In this document: piece after piece, positions 45,191-56,697 of the stretch | Layout: every line of letters begins with the position of its first letter | Position numbering within the stretch: the first letter of the stretch is position 1 | Assembly: GCA_029844215.1 (NCBI GenBank) | Contig: JAQGDG010000260.1 | Coordinates: forward strand, 62,001 to 126,000 | DNA from: Przewalskia tangutica | Taxonomy: Eukaryota > Streptophyta > Magnoliopsida > Solanales > Solanaceae | Direction of reading: 5' to 3' | DNA: 64,000 nt | Notes under the pieces: model-generated | Told to the model about the DNA's origin: nothing | The model's database searches: none | Seen by the model: the letters and a program-made list of their open reading frames with translations, nothing else | Position numbers and translations under genes: made by a program

Positions 45191-48100
45191 TGTAAATAAT
45201 TCTTACATTATAAGTGTATTTAGACATGTTATAGGATGTATCGAGTCTTATTTTCTAGGCTATTAATCCTACCATTTATGGATGGTTACTTGTAGCGTCT
45301 TTTAAATGACCTTATAATTTAAAAATTGACACGGTCAGTGTAGAGAAGTTAATCTCATTTTGATATTACAGGAGTTACTGCACATACCGGTCTAGGGATA
45401 AGGAACCCGGAGAACAAGTTCCAAAAGCTGAGGAAGAATGACATGACGATGGCAGCAATCGGGTAGCTTGGAGTGAGAGCGACAAGCATCATTCCATACA
45501 TTGTGAAGTAGACGAAGCACATGAAGACGAAGAAATAGAACCAAAAGAATTTAGCAGCTGTCCAGTGGAAACCAATCATTGAGTACAGAAGGAGGCTGTA
45601 AATAAAAGTTTGGATCCCGACGTAGATAGTCTCTATGGCCACCTGCAGAGGGCAAAATGAACTATTTAGTTCTTCGACGATGACATATTTCTGCAAGCTA
45701 TGTTCAGTTGGTGCGTCACTTACCTGAGCGAATGCATAAGGTAGCGCGGAATACATCCCTGCTGCTCTTTCTCGATAAAAGACTGTTCTTTCTACTGCCA
45801 CAACGGACTGTACAGCTGAAGTATTTGTTCCGCCGAGGAACATAACTGCAGCATACATAGATCCAAGTAGATTCAATAGGTCTTGTAGTTTGTACCTATT
45901 ATCATGATTATCCAATCAAGTTAATTGATTTATTGATAAAACAGTGATGACAGAAGGAGAAAAATGAGTTCTTGTGCAAGACAATGACTTACATTTTGTT
46001 CCCTTTATCCCAGAAGATAATGCCAAATATGATTCCTATAATTGCTGTCATGAAAAACCTTACGGCATTATATTGTGGATGCCTCCAATAGGACAAATGT
46101 TGTTTCCAAAAGCAAGCCTTGCACTGACAGATAAACTGTTGGGAGTATTTTGTTGGAAAATGAAGGTCTTGGGACCCTAGTGCTGGAACACTTAATTGTT
46201 TTATTAGTTCTTGATTCCTCCTGTGAAAGTTGAGTTGTAAACGACGGTGAGCTAGTTAGTAACACAACATTGAAAGTAAATTGAAAAAGACTAATTTATC
46301 TTCTTATTACCTATATAGATCCGAGTTCGCGTAAATATCTCCAAAGTCCACATTAAGTTGAGCCTCCACTGCTGGAGTGGTGATATCCAACATCCAAGTA
46401 GCTGGATTAAATCCCTCTTTTATTGTAGGAACTCCCGGAACAGACTGGAAATAAAGGTGGTTTTTAGTTTCTGATTTATCTATACAGTGTCACCTTATGT
46501 TGCTCAGACTCTTCAAAAATATTGCCGAGCGTGGTGTCGGATCCGACATGGGTGTGCCAATATTTTTTGGAGGATCAGAGCAACACTGTCATGACAATTT
46601 GAAAATTTTGGCTGATATGATACTCACTTGAAAATACTCTATCAATAGGCGAGAATGATGCCCAAGAGGTCCAGCATAAACGACTTGTCCACCTCTTTTC
46701 ATTAACAACAGCTGCAAAGGTAATCGTTCCCGTGTGAAGAATAGTGGCATCACAATAATCGCAGAATTTTGAAAGTTATACTCCCTCTGTTTTATTTTAC
46801 GTGAAGATGTTTAACTTAGCGCAGAGTTTAATAAAGAAAGAAATACTTTTGGAACTTCTCGTCTTAAACATAATACATGTCATTAAGAGTAAAATGGGAA
46901 AGTTCAAGTTCAAGTTAAAGTGATTCCAAATGTATAAAGTTATTGTTCTTTCTGGAATAGATTAGAAAGAAAGGAGCGCCACATAAAATAGAACTGAGGG
47001 AGTATAAGCCAATATTCTAATCATTACCTCATCAAAAGCTTCAAAGATATCTATGCTTGGCTGGTGGATAGTGCACACAACAGTTCGGCCTGTATCCACC
47101 GTATTTCTCACCGTGCGCATCACAATTGCTGCAGCTCTAGCATCAAGTCCTGATGTAGGTTCATCCATGAAAATAATAGATGGATTTGCTACTAGTTCTA
47201 CAGCTATGGTCAGTCTCTTTCTCTGTTCAGTTGAGAGACCATCTACCCCTGGCAGGCCAACTAGAGAATTCGTGAGTGGATTCAACTCGACCAGTTCCAT
47301 TACTTCCTCGACGAAATTCTGAACAAAAACACTTGGCAAGTTAGTCCTTCACCTTCTTTTTAGAAACATATGCAGAAGCAACATAAGTGAGACTTTTGCA
47401 GACATGAACATAATAAAACAAAAGGGACGAGGTGATAGGAGTGAATACCTTCCTAGTTTCCTTTGTGACATCGGGAGAGAGACGCAACCAAGCTGAATAT
47501 ATCAATGACTCATAAACAGTAACATGTGGAGAATGAATGTCATTCTGCTCACAATATCCACTTATCCGAGCAAAAGTTGATTGTTTTTTCGGATAACCAG
47601 AAATGACGATACTTCCATCAGTGTAGCCACCGGTTTTTCTTCCTGCTAAGACATCCATCAAAGTAGTCTTCCCAGCTCCACTTACACCAACTAAGGCTGT
47701 AAGGACTCCAGGTCTGAAAGCGCCACTAACATCTCGTAACAATTGGAGACGAGTCTCTTCAATTCCTTGGGCTTTCATTTCCTGACAGGCATACAACCAG
47801 ATGATGAGTAAGAAATTAAGCATAACAGTAACAACACTTAGAACCATATCAGTGTTACTTACTGCTGGCATATCGACATAGTAATTGACATGGTTAAATG
47901 CAAGCGACAATGGCTGGAATGGAAGCACCATTCCTCTTTGTTTGGCTGCTTTTTCGTCAATACTCGAGTTATTCCTTACAGCCATATCTATACCTGCAAC
48001 GATCATTCAGGTTTGTCAGAAGCTTTAGAAACGGAAAGGTCTTACGAGTATTTATCTCATGTATATGATTATCAAACCTTCAAACATTGTGGTTGCAGAT

Positions 48101-51100
48101 GCTGAACTCTTCTCTGCTGCTTCTTTGGGATTGCAGTTTCTTTGCTCGTTTTTCTTACTTTTATCATCATCGATATTTACAGATTTAGAATCAGCAAATG
48201 CTGCATTTCATTTAGAAGAACGGATTAGAGAGCAACTAATAAATTTCTGACATTTTAAATAGAAGAGAAAATTTCTTTCATACGGTTTAAGTATGTCAGC
48301 GCCAAGATGAAGCAGAAGTTGAAGAGAAATGAGAAGGCAAATAGAGCGATGACACATATCCAGAACATGTAGTCATCTAAATACATGCTCCTTGACTTAA
48401 GAAGAACCTTGCCCACCGTTTCCTCGGAGAAATTTGTATCATTGTTACGCTGAAAATAAAAAGATAGGTATGTAAATATGTAAGATAAAGATGTTAATGG
48501 TAGTCACTGGTTCATGAATGAATCGTAGAGCTTACAGTACTCCATCTTTTGTCGAGAAATTCATTGATGGCTATGGCATTCTGTGCATATGACATGGGAG
48601 ACACATAGTAGCACCATTTCATCCACGGTTCAAGGTCATCTACAACAATAAATAAGCAATGGCATTAAGAATATCGAACATTTATGTGAGCGTCAATTTT
48701 AGTAATAACAATCTGTAACTGAACTAGACTTCTGTTATAAAGAAATTTATCAATCCAGGGTGAGTCATAAAAAACTGACCTTTCGCAACAATGAAACCAC
48801 CAAGCACAAAGACTATCAGTAGAGTGAATGTACCAATAGTGTTTGCAACTACTTGAGTCCTTCCAATTGCAGCAATAAAGCGGAAGAGAGACAACGCCAT
48901 CTGGTGCAGAGCGAAAAATACCAAGAATTGGCGGAAAAACCTGAAAAATTTCCGTGGTGCAAATAAAGTAAGTCTGATTACTTTGAATTAATTATCAGGA
49001 TGAATTAAATATTCACATTGGCCATAAATTATACTCCTTCCATTTCAATTTAAGGATGTTACTTTCCTTTTTAGTTTGTTTAAGAAAGAATGCATCTTTC
49101 TATATTTGGTCACTCTTCAACTCCAACATTTAGCCTGCCAGAGTATTTCTTATTTTCTGAAACTATGTGCCTAGTCAAACTAAGCCACTTAAATTGAAGC
49201 GGAGGAGTACTTTTAGTCTCTAGGAGTGAGCAGGCGATGCGTACCTACGTGCAGCAGGAGCAAAACCGATGGTATAATACGTAAGGACGATCCATATCAA
49301 TGATTCCATAAAGGAGAGAGGGATTCTTAAAAGCCAAATGGGGAGAGCAAAAGCCCAAGCAGGGTAAAATAGAGAATCTCTTTGTTTAAAGAACACGGGA
49401 AGTCTGAAAATGGTCAATGCAAGCTCTGCAGTACCGTTAAACATAACATTGATGAGGCTGAAAAACAATGCCCCGTAAAATTTGCCTCCATCTGCAATCT
49501 GTCCGACTTTCATCTCTGTCCTAAAGAATACTGTAAAGGCTATTATTGACATGATAGTTATCTGGAATGTCTTGAATATGTACAAGAACGAATTCCGCTT
49601 CATTAATAGCCATTCCCTTGATAAACATGCCTTGAAGAGTTCCACGTTGGAGATACCATATTTTTCCGTGACAAGTGCAGCCGGATGGGCTTTGCTTTTG
49701 TCATAAGTAACTCCTAGTTCATGAAAAAGTTCACGTCCAACACGAAAATTGCTAAAGCATTCCGCAAATTCAGCCATTGTCATGAATCTGTAAGGTTGGT
49801 TTTTCCTGAACCAATACTGTTCTTGATCCCTTAAAGAAGTAACCTCTTGGAGAAAGTCAGCAATTCCTTTCCTTTCTGGGCATTTAAATCCAACACTTTC
49901 GAAAAACTCTAGCACGTTCTCACGTGGACCTTGGTAGACAATTCGTCCCTCCGAGAGCAAAATAATGTCATCGAAAAGTTCAAAAGTTTCAGGTGCAGGT
50001 TGAAGAAGGGATATTATCATAGTTACATCCATTATATGGACCATCTGCCTCATGTATTTGATAATTTGAAATGTCGTAGAACTGTCGAGCCCCGTCGAGA
50101 TTTCATCCATAAAGAAAACTTTAGCAGGACCAACCAACATTTCTCCTGTATTCAGTAAAAAGTTGATATAAATGTCATAAGAAAAGAAAGCTTGAATGAC
50201 ACTTCTTAAGGATATACTCGTTTGACTCAACATGAAATTTAAGAATGAAACAAAGACTTCTGACACATAATAAAAGTTCCCTTAGAACTTGGTCTTAAAC
50301 ATTGCCATACTGTTTATATGGTTATAAAAGCATGTCATTAAGGGTAAACGGGAAGTTCAAAGTTACAGAGTTCCACCAAATATAGAAAGGTGCATTCTTT
50401 TGGAAACAAACTAAAAAGAAACGAGTGCAATGTAAAATGGAACGGATGAAGCAATAGTCTAGAAACCTGTCGTCAGCCGCTTCTTCTGTCCACCTGATAT
50501 ACCCCTTCTCATCTGATCACCAACCATTATATCAGCACAGATATCCAGCCCAAGAATCTGCATATCACCCGAATAATCAGATACCCCTAATCCGATTCTT
50601 AAATGCACGGAATTATTATGACTAATATTAGGATCTAACCTTGAGAACATAGTCTGTGACCAGACTAGATTCTTGGCCTGCAACTGCTGTAGCTTTCATG
50701 AATGTATCTATCTGGGGATCCGGTTTGATTCCCAATTCTTTTTCGCGCCTTGACAATTCAGTGAGGAGCTCATATCTTGTTCCAACTCCTAAACTACGCC
50801 CGGCAAAATCCAACGTCTCTCTGACTGTCATCTCTCCATGATGAAGATCATGCTGACTAACATAAGCACAAGTCCTTTGAGGGATAAAATCTGACAGTTC
50901 ATGACCACAGTAACTGATTTTTCCAGTGACCTAAACAGAAAAACTGGTTGTTAGCCATAAACTATACTATAGAATAAACACTTTACGCCATAAATCTGAA
51001 AGTTGAAGAATCACATACTCTTAGATCCTTGTCTGGCACTCCGGCAAGTGCCTTTAGCAATGTAGTTTTCCCACCTCCTGGAGGCCCGAGAAGTAGTGTC

Positions 51101-52463
51101 ATCCTACAAGATACAACAAGCACAAAGTACTTTTTCTGAGACTCCATTTGACGAAAGGGACTTTTTGAAATAAGCAGATTTTGGAAGCTTCACCAAACAG
51201 ACTATAGATGGAACATTGATTATTGTACCTTGATGACTTTACAATTCCATTTACATCACGAAGTATCTTGACGACCCTTTTCTTAGAAGGGACAAGCTTG
51301 ATTTTTTCAAGAGCCCCCTATGAAATTTGAATATAAAAAAGAAAACTTTGATTAGTACAAGTACCTTGCTGCACAGAGTCCTCACTTTACTAGCAAAAAC
51401 ATAAGAATCAATATAATTGTTGAAAGATTAATTTCTGAAAGGAAATAGTACCTCTATAAAGTTAATAGTAGCATTCCACAGACTAGGTTGTGCCCTAGAT
51501 CCCACATATGTATCTCCTTCAACGGAAAGATGTTCAAACCGAATTTCAATTTTTGGAATATCAATCCCAACCCTATTTCATGCAAAAAAAATATATCAAG
51601 ATTTCTATTGATATACACATAATTGCATAATTGGGGCAATATCAAAACACCAGAATTAATAGTTCAAATCCTAGTTGAGACAAAACCTTTGTGATTTATT
51701 CACATCCGCTTGAGCCTCGGTAAGAAGTGCTACCGCACAGCTCCCGAAAAATGAAAAGTTTTAGGGCCTTTTTTCATTTTTTATTAAGTATTATTAGTCA
51801 CAATTTACTGTAAAGACTCATAATTCGCAGATCTTAGTTCAATCAAAGTAGGGGTTAATTAACTTGAAGTTGTATTGAGTTGTTATTTACAATTTAAAAT
51901 AATTTCTAATTATTAAAATCGTATATTTACTTATATTAAGTGTCACTTTTACAAATTAGAACATGACCACTAAAATGTTTGAGACGGCCCTGAAGCAGAG
52001 TTATCTGATTCTTGTCCTGGTATTTGAGGTAGAAAATAGTCGAGTGTACAAACTGAACTAGACACCACCCTTTAAACAATAACGAAAAGAGAAAATGAGA
52101 TTGATATCAAGAAAGATCAAAGTATTACCTATCAGTCCTATCTCTTAGTCTAAGAAGAAACCTCTCATTATCTTCTTCAACAAATTTAAGTATATTTTCC
52201 ATCAACTGCTTTTTATCTTGCAATCCAAGATTGGTAACATCAACTTCTTGATGAACAATATTTCCACCATCCAATGTTTGCTTCAAAATCCCTTTCCTCA
52301 GCCTATCATATGTTGGAAGTCTCTCAATTGCAGCCCATTTTAGCTCGTCTTCGTCGTGATTTTCCCTTTCACTTCTCTGAAAAACATCACCTCCTGGTGC
52401 AGTAAAAACTTCCCTAACACTTGCTGAAGCCCAGCTTCTGCCACTGGCTGATCCAAAGCTCAT
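44704..52463 (-). CDS. Full-size ABCG (PDR) transporter, 20 exons
   Basis: A plasma-membrane ATP-driven exporter of the pleiotropic drug resistance type, for metabolites, hormones or xenobiotics; substrate unknown. All GT-AG exons keep phase: 52129-52463 (coding), 51452-51572, 51229-51317, 51019-51103, 50640-50930, 50467-50557, 49245-50145, 48780-48940, 48536-48639, 48284-48449, 48078-48200, 47863-47993, 47449-47781, 47028-47318, 46628-46711, 46311-46444, 45993-46220, 45724-45895, 45388-45642, 44704-44973; about 1454 aa. NBD1: Walker A GPPGGGKTT (about 188), signature ISGGQKKR (327), Walker B FFMDE (350). NBD2: GVSGAGKTT (898), LSTEQRKR (1005), FMDEPTSGLD. Two transmembrane blocks follow the NBDs. 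The start is Met in RRMSFGSASGR; the same frame extends upstream through KDELAKSLSRR to ATG 52535, but TAA at 52521-52523 cuts it. The subgroup looks like the ABCG34/42 cluster (inference). Confidence 0.9.
46496..46586. mobile_element. Fold-back MITE in an ABCG intron
   Basis: TATGTTGCTCAGACTCTTCA at the left and GGAGGATCAGAGCAACAC at the right form its ends, with GTGTCGGATCCGACATGG between. Same family as 44498-44614. It lies between exons 15 and 16. Confidence 0.7.
46779..47004. mobile_element. Stowaway MITE in the ABCG intron after exon 14
   Basis: TA-CTCCCTCTGTTTTATTTTAC and the inverted partner CTCCCTCAGTTCTATTTTAT bound about 225 bp. Its right edge lies 24 bp from the splice donor of exon 14 (exon end 47028). 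Confidence 0.8.
49032..49209. mobile_element. Stowaway MITE in the ABCG intron after exon 7
   Basis: TA-CTCCTTCCATTTCAATTTAA and the inverted partner CTCCTCCGCTTCAATTTAAG flank about 175 bp. The right edge is about 35 bp from the donor of exon 7 (exon end 49245). Confidence 0.8.
50275..50455. mobile_element. Truncated Stowaway-like MITE in the ABCG intron after exon 6
   Basis: TTGGTCTTAAACATTGCC, AAAGCATGTCATTAAGGGTA and CAATGTAAAATGGAACGGAT match the inner and right parts of the MITE at 46779-47004. The left terminus is not preserved. Confidence 0.55.
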
Positions 52464-53576
52464 TCTCCTGCTCCTACTCGTCAATCGTCGGCTTAGAGAC
52501 TTGGCCAATTCATCTTTAGTTTAAGTTGTTGACATTCTTACCTCTTCTGTAAAACTCAAAATTGCACCTTTTGGAATCTCCTGCTGTCAATTCATGATTT
52601 TATGATAACCAGAAAAGATATAAACTTTCTGAATCAAACACCCTTTACATTATTATGTTTCAGATTTTTCACCAACTTCATACATAGAAAAGATAAAAAA
52701 ATATTGAATCAAATACCCTATTCATAACTCAAAAACACCAAATAACAACGACTACGTCTCAGTCCCAAACAAGTTGGGGCTGACTATATGAATCTTTTTT
52801 TTTTCGTTTAAGCTCATTTCATATCATCATCATACTTTTGTGAAAGGAAGTTTGATGTTTATAACTCAAATTTCTTCCTGATTTTTATAATTTTCCACAA
52901 CTTAAGCATCTTTATTTGTTGTATCATCATAGAGTGTAATATAAACTTTGTGATGATCATAGAATATCTAGTTCATTCTAGCTCTTATTTTTTGCACGCT
53001 TGTTAATTAGCAGAGGTTCGTTACCTCATTAGGAGAGGTAAGGTAGGGTCTATAATTTTCCACAACTTAAGCATCCTTATTTGTTGTATCATCATAAAGT
53101 GTAATATAAATTTTGTGATGATCATAGAATATCTAGTTCATTCTAGCTCTTATTTTTGCAGCTTGTTAATTAGTAGAGGTTCGTTACCTCATTAGGAGAG
53201 GTAAGGTAGGGTCTAGCCTCCTTGCTTGTACTTATCCTTTTGAGGATTGGTCTTTATTATTAATAATTAAAATTAAATTATAAAAAATATCATCATCATA
53301 CTATAATTCAGAAACACCCACAAAAATAAAAATTTGAATATATTGATAATACACATCAAGGAAGTTTTGTACTTTCTTAATGATTGCATAGAATTTCACA
53401 CACAGTAAACTCAAAAATTTGCACCTTTGAAATCCCCTTCTTCGGTTCTTCCAATGCAAGATTTGTCACCAACTTGATACTCAGAAAAGAATACAAATCA
53501 TTGAATCAAACACCCTTTTCATAATTCAGAAGAACGTACCAAATGAAAAATTGAATGTATTGGTTGTAGGTGTTTA
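52464..53576 (-). promoter_or_regulatory. Upstream region of the ABCG gene
   Basis: About 1.1 kb between the ABCG start and the copia element. It contains a copy (about 52745-52830) of a dispersed repeat with CCCAAACAAGTTGGGGCTGA, also found at 42455 and 45090, and a 165 bp tandem duplication. No TATA box can be chosen with confidence because the leader is AT-rich. Confidence 0.45.
52886..53213. repeat. 165 bp tandem duplication upstream of ABCG
   Basis: TATAATTTTCCACAACTTAA, ATCATAGAATATCTAGTTCA and AGAGGTTCGTTACCTCATTA through AGGTAGGGTC occur at 52886-53050 and again at 53051-53213. Differences are few, so the duplication is young. Confidence 0.9.
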
Positions 53577-54115
53577 TGTCGGGTTCGCACACGCAACGGA
53601 ATTTGAAAATTTATGTTTCAAACCCGACGACGGTCGAACGATATGTAATGAAAAATACAAAGCATGTAATACCTCGACAGAATACTTACATTATTGTAGC
53701 AATCAATCAAGCAGTTGATTCTCGATGCTTTGTGTAGTCCGAGGGTGCACACGCAAACGTCCCTTGATTTGTTAGTTATGAAAGAGCTTTAGAAGAGATT
53801 TACCTCTCTTAGATTTTTGTGTATTTGGAATGAGATGTAAGCCCTCTATTTATCATTGCAAACAGAGGCTGTAGGGTTTCTGTGGGCCAGGCCCAGCAAA
53901 ACCCTGGACTGACTAAAATTCGGACCGCCCGAAATCGGCTAGGCACCGCGGCCCAAAGTAAGTGGCATCGCAGTGCCTGTGCGTGTTTTCGGAACCGCGG
54001 TCCTAAATCAAAGGCACCGCGGTCCTGTCCCTATTTTCAGCCTTTTTCCCATTTCTAATGTCCCGATCATCAACCGAGTATATAGGTATAATCTCCTTCT
54101 AATTACATCATTCAA
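53577..54115 (-). repeat. Probable 3' LTR region of the copia element
   Basis: It starts TGTCGGGTTCGCACACG and contains a GC-richer block with repeated GCACCGCGGTCC/GGCACCGCGGCCC motifs (53940-54030), typical of an LTR with a transcribed leader. The inner boundary is not certain because the partner LTR was not found intact. Confidence 0.4.
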
Positions 54116-55139
54116 TCGACGGAACATTTGACTTAGTGTTACCCTTCAGGCCTTTACATATCGTCACTAATTACATTAGGATCTTCACTAACTCACTGCA
54201 TCGGGAAGACGAACTCAATATGTAAAGTTTAGCTACACAAAATATGTGAATTGAACCTATATGTGAGAAGATAAAATCCTTTTATTCATGACACACTCAA
54301 TCAAGCTTAGGATCTGTCAATTTTCTATCCAAATGGCTTGATTATTATAACTCATCTATATTAGTTGACAATGTGACCACGCAGCGTATATGTTCGTTGG
54401 CCAATAACTTAGTCAACCTAATACCATATGAGTATCTGAGTGTTCACTCGAATATGTATTCAAGAAATGAATTCTAATCTTGGCTCACATACCACCTTTA
54501 ATCTACTTCGTAATGCACCCAAAACAAGCCGCGTATCAACCTATAAGGCATTTGAGTTTAGGACAGGATCAAAGTACATTACTCCGTAAACAAGATGATA
54601 TTGACCTCGAGTCTAAGGACTTTATCTCCCACGCTCAGATGACATTATAAACATATAACAAAGCGAGACATCGCGTACAATACTTGACAAGTATCCATGT
54701 GTTCATCACGAGTTGCCATAACTCGTAGCAAGTGAGACATACTACATCTCTAAGGATATGATGCAGACCACATATCGACGTATCATATATCATCGATATC
54801 CCAATTTCGATGATCATTAGTTGAGTAATTTAAGAGTTACGTTATAACATTAATTCTCGCATCGTTAATAAACACGTAACCTCAGGAGTGCATTTATAGA
54901 ATATTATAAACAATCGATTAATAATTCAACAAATGCAAATGTCATAATATTAATCATCATTAATATAAATGCGAATGTGTATAAAGTACATTGTGTTCTA
55001 ATACGATTGTCTCTAAGGCATACGTATAATTTCAATATCCCACGGCCTAGAGTCGATCACCAATATATCTAATACCCGTGTTCTCAAATGACCATTATGC
55101 TTCACTGAACTTAATGGTTTAGTAAGCGATCTGCTAGAT
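54116..55139. other. Non-coding 3' part of the copia element
   Basis: About 1 kb between RNase H and the LTR-like end, AT-rich, with many stops in all frames. No separate gene is seen. Confidence 0.4.
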
Positions 55140-56530
55140 TATTGTCAGTGGGAATATAATCTATCTTGATATCTTGACTTCCACCATCTCTCGAGGATGT
55201 GGTACTTCCGATGCATACGCTTATTTACGTTAGTTGATCTTGGTTCATTTGCACGTGCGATGGCACGATGTTGTCCTGATAAATAGTTATTGGACAACTA
55301 GCGCTTGGAAACGACCCTAGTTCGCCGGGAACTCGAAATCGCGACGAACTTCGCGACTTAGATCCGGCAATGTACTCTGCTTGATGTCGAGTGTGCGGTA
55401 GTAGCTTGTTTGGAACTCTTCGGCTCATTTCTCCTCCGTTGAAAATGAGCGTGTAACGGTGAGATTTGAAATCATCAACATCTGTTTGAAACTAACATCG
55501 GTATACCCGGTGGCAACCACTCATCAACTCGCATAGACTAAGAAGTAATATTTAGTACGCTGAGGTACTTGAGAATACTCTTGGTATCTTCCGGTGTTCT
55601 CACTAGGTTTCTGTTGGAACTTGCAAGTCATACTAAGTCTGAAGGCCACATCGGCCTGATACGTGTCATGACATCGTGATTGATCTATGGCCGAAGCGGA
55701 TGGGATCCTCTTCGTGCGCTCGAGTTCAATAGCATTAGAAGAAGCGACCTTAACGACAACTTGATGCCTTGACCCGTGGAAGACCGCCTTTCTTGGAATT
55801 CTCCATTGAAAAACATCTAAGCACTTTGTATATATGGTATTGTGATAGCCCCAATCTATTAGGTCTATCTCTATAGATCTAATTCCCGAATGTAGCGAAC
55901 CGCTAAATCCTTCATCGTGAAGGTCTTGGACAACGATCCTTAGCGACTACGCGAGAGCCTTATTATCTTCCATTATCAATATGTCATCAACATATATAAT
56001 AATGAAGACAATACCCTCATCCTTTGCGTTTGGAATAAGCAGAAGAATCCTCTTTGCTTGGCGAAATCAAAAGATTTGATAGCGATGTCAAGCAAATGTT
56101 CCAACTCTGAGAGGCTTGCTTAAGCTCGTAAATGGACTTTTGTAGCTGCGCGCAACATTTGATGCGGACTCGCATGAAAAACCCTCGGGTTGTTTCATAT
56201 ACACTTCCTCGGTTAGATTACCATTGAGAATGCGGTTTTGGCGTCCATCGCCAAATGTCATAATCATAATGTGCGGTATCGCAGCAAAATCGAATAGACT
56301 TTATCTTAGCCACGGTGAAAAGGTTTCATCATAATCCACACCGGACGCCGAGTAAAATCTTTAGCCACTAGTCTAGCTTTATAAGTCTGAACCTTGCGGA
56401 TCGTCAATCTTAACTTGAAGACCCGTTTGCATCCTATGGGTTTAACCTCGTTTGGCAAATCAACCAAGTTCACGATTGATTGATATACATAGATTCCATT
56501 TCGGATTTCATGGCTTCTTGCCATCTCTTT
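55140..56530 (-). pseudogene. Copia reverse transcriptase and RNase H, decayed
   Basis: From 56524 the minus strand reads VNLVDLPNEVKPIGCKRVFK and QTYKARLVAKDFTRRP, the start of copia RT. Worn text follows in changing frames, with the SIYELKQASQSWNI region (YGLKQASR in relatives) and a degraded YVDD zone near 55990. The RNase H end (55428-55225) includes HTRHQAEYIAGSKSRSS, resembling HSTAEAEYIA. Stops are frequent. Confidence 0.75.
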
Positions 56531-56697
56531 GAATAAATGTCTAGCATTGCTTCATTATAGGTTCTAGGCTCGTCATCATCTGGAATATCTAGCTCATTTT
56601 GTGTTTCCACAAGTAAATTTAGTCTTCAGGAGGGCGATGAGATCTAGTAGACTGCGGAGTTGATTGTCTTGTAGTTCGATTCTGGTATGTTACGACT

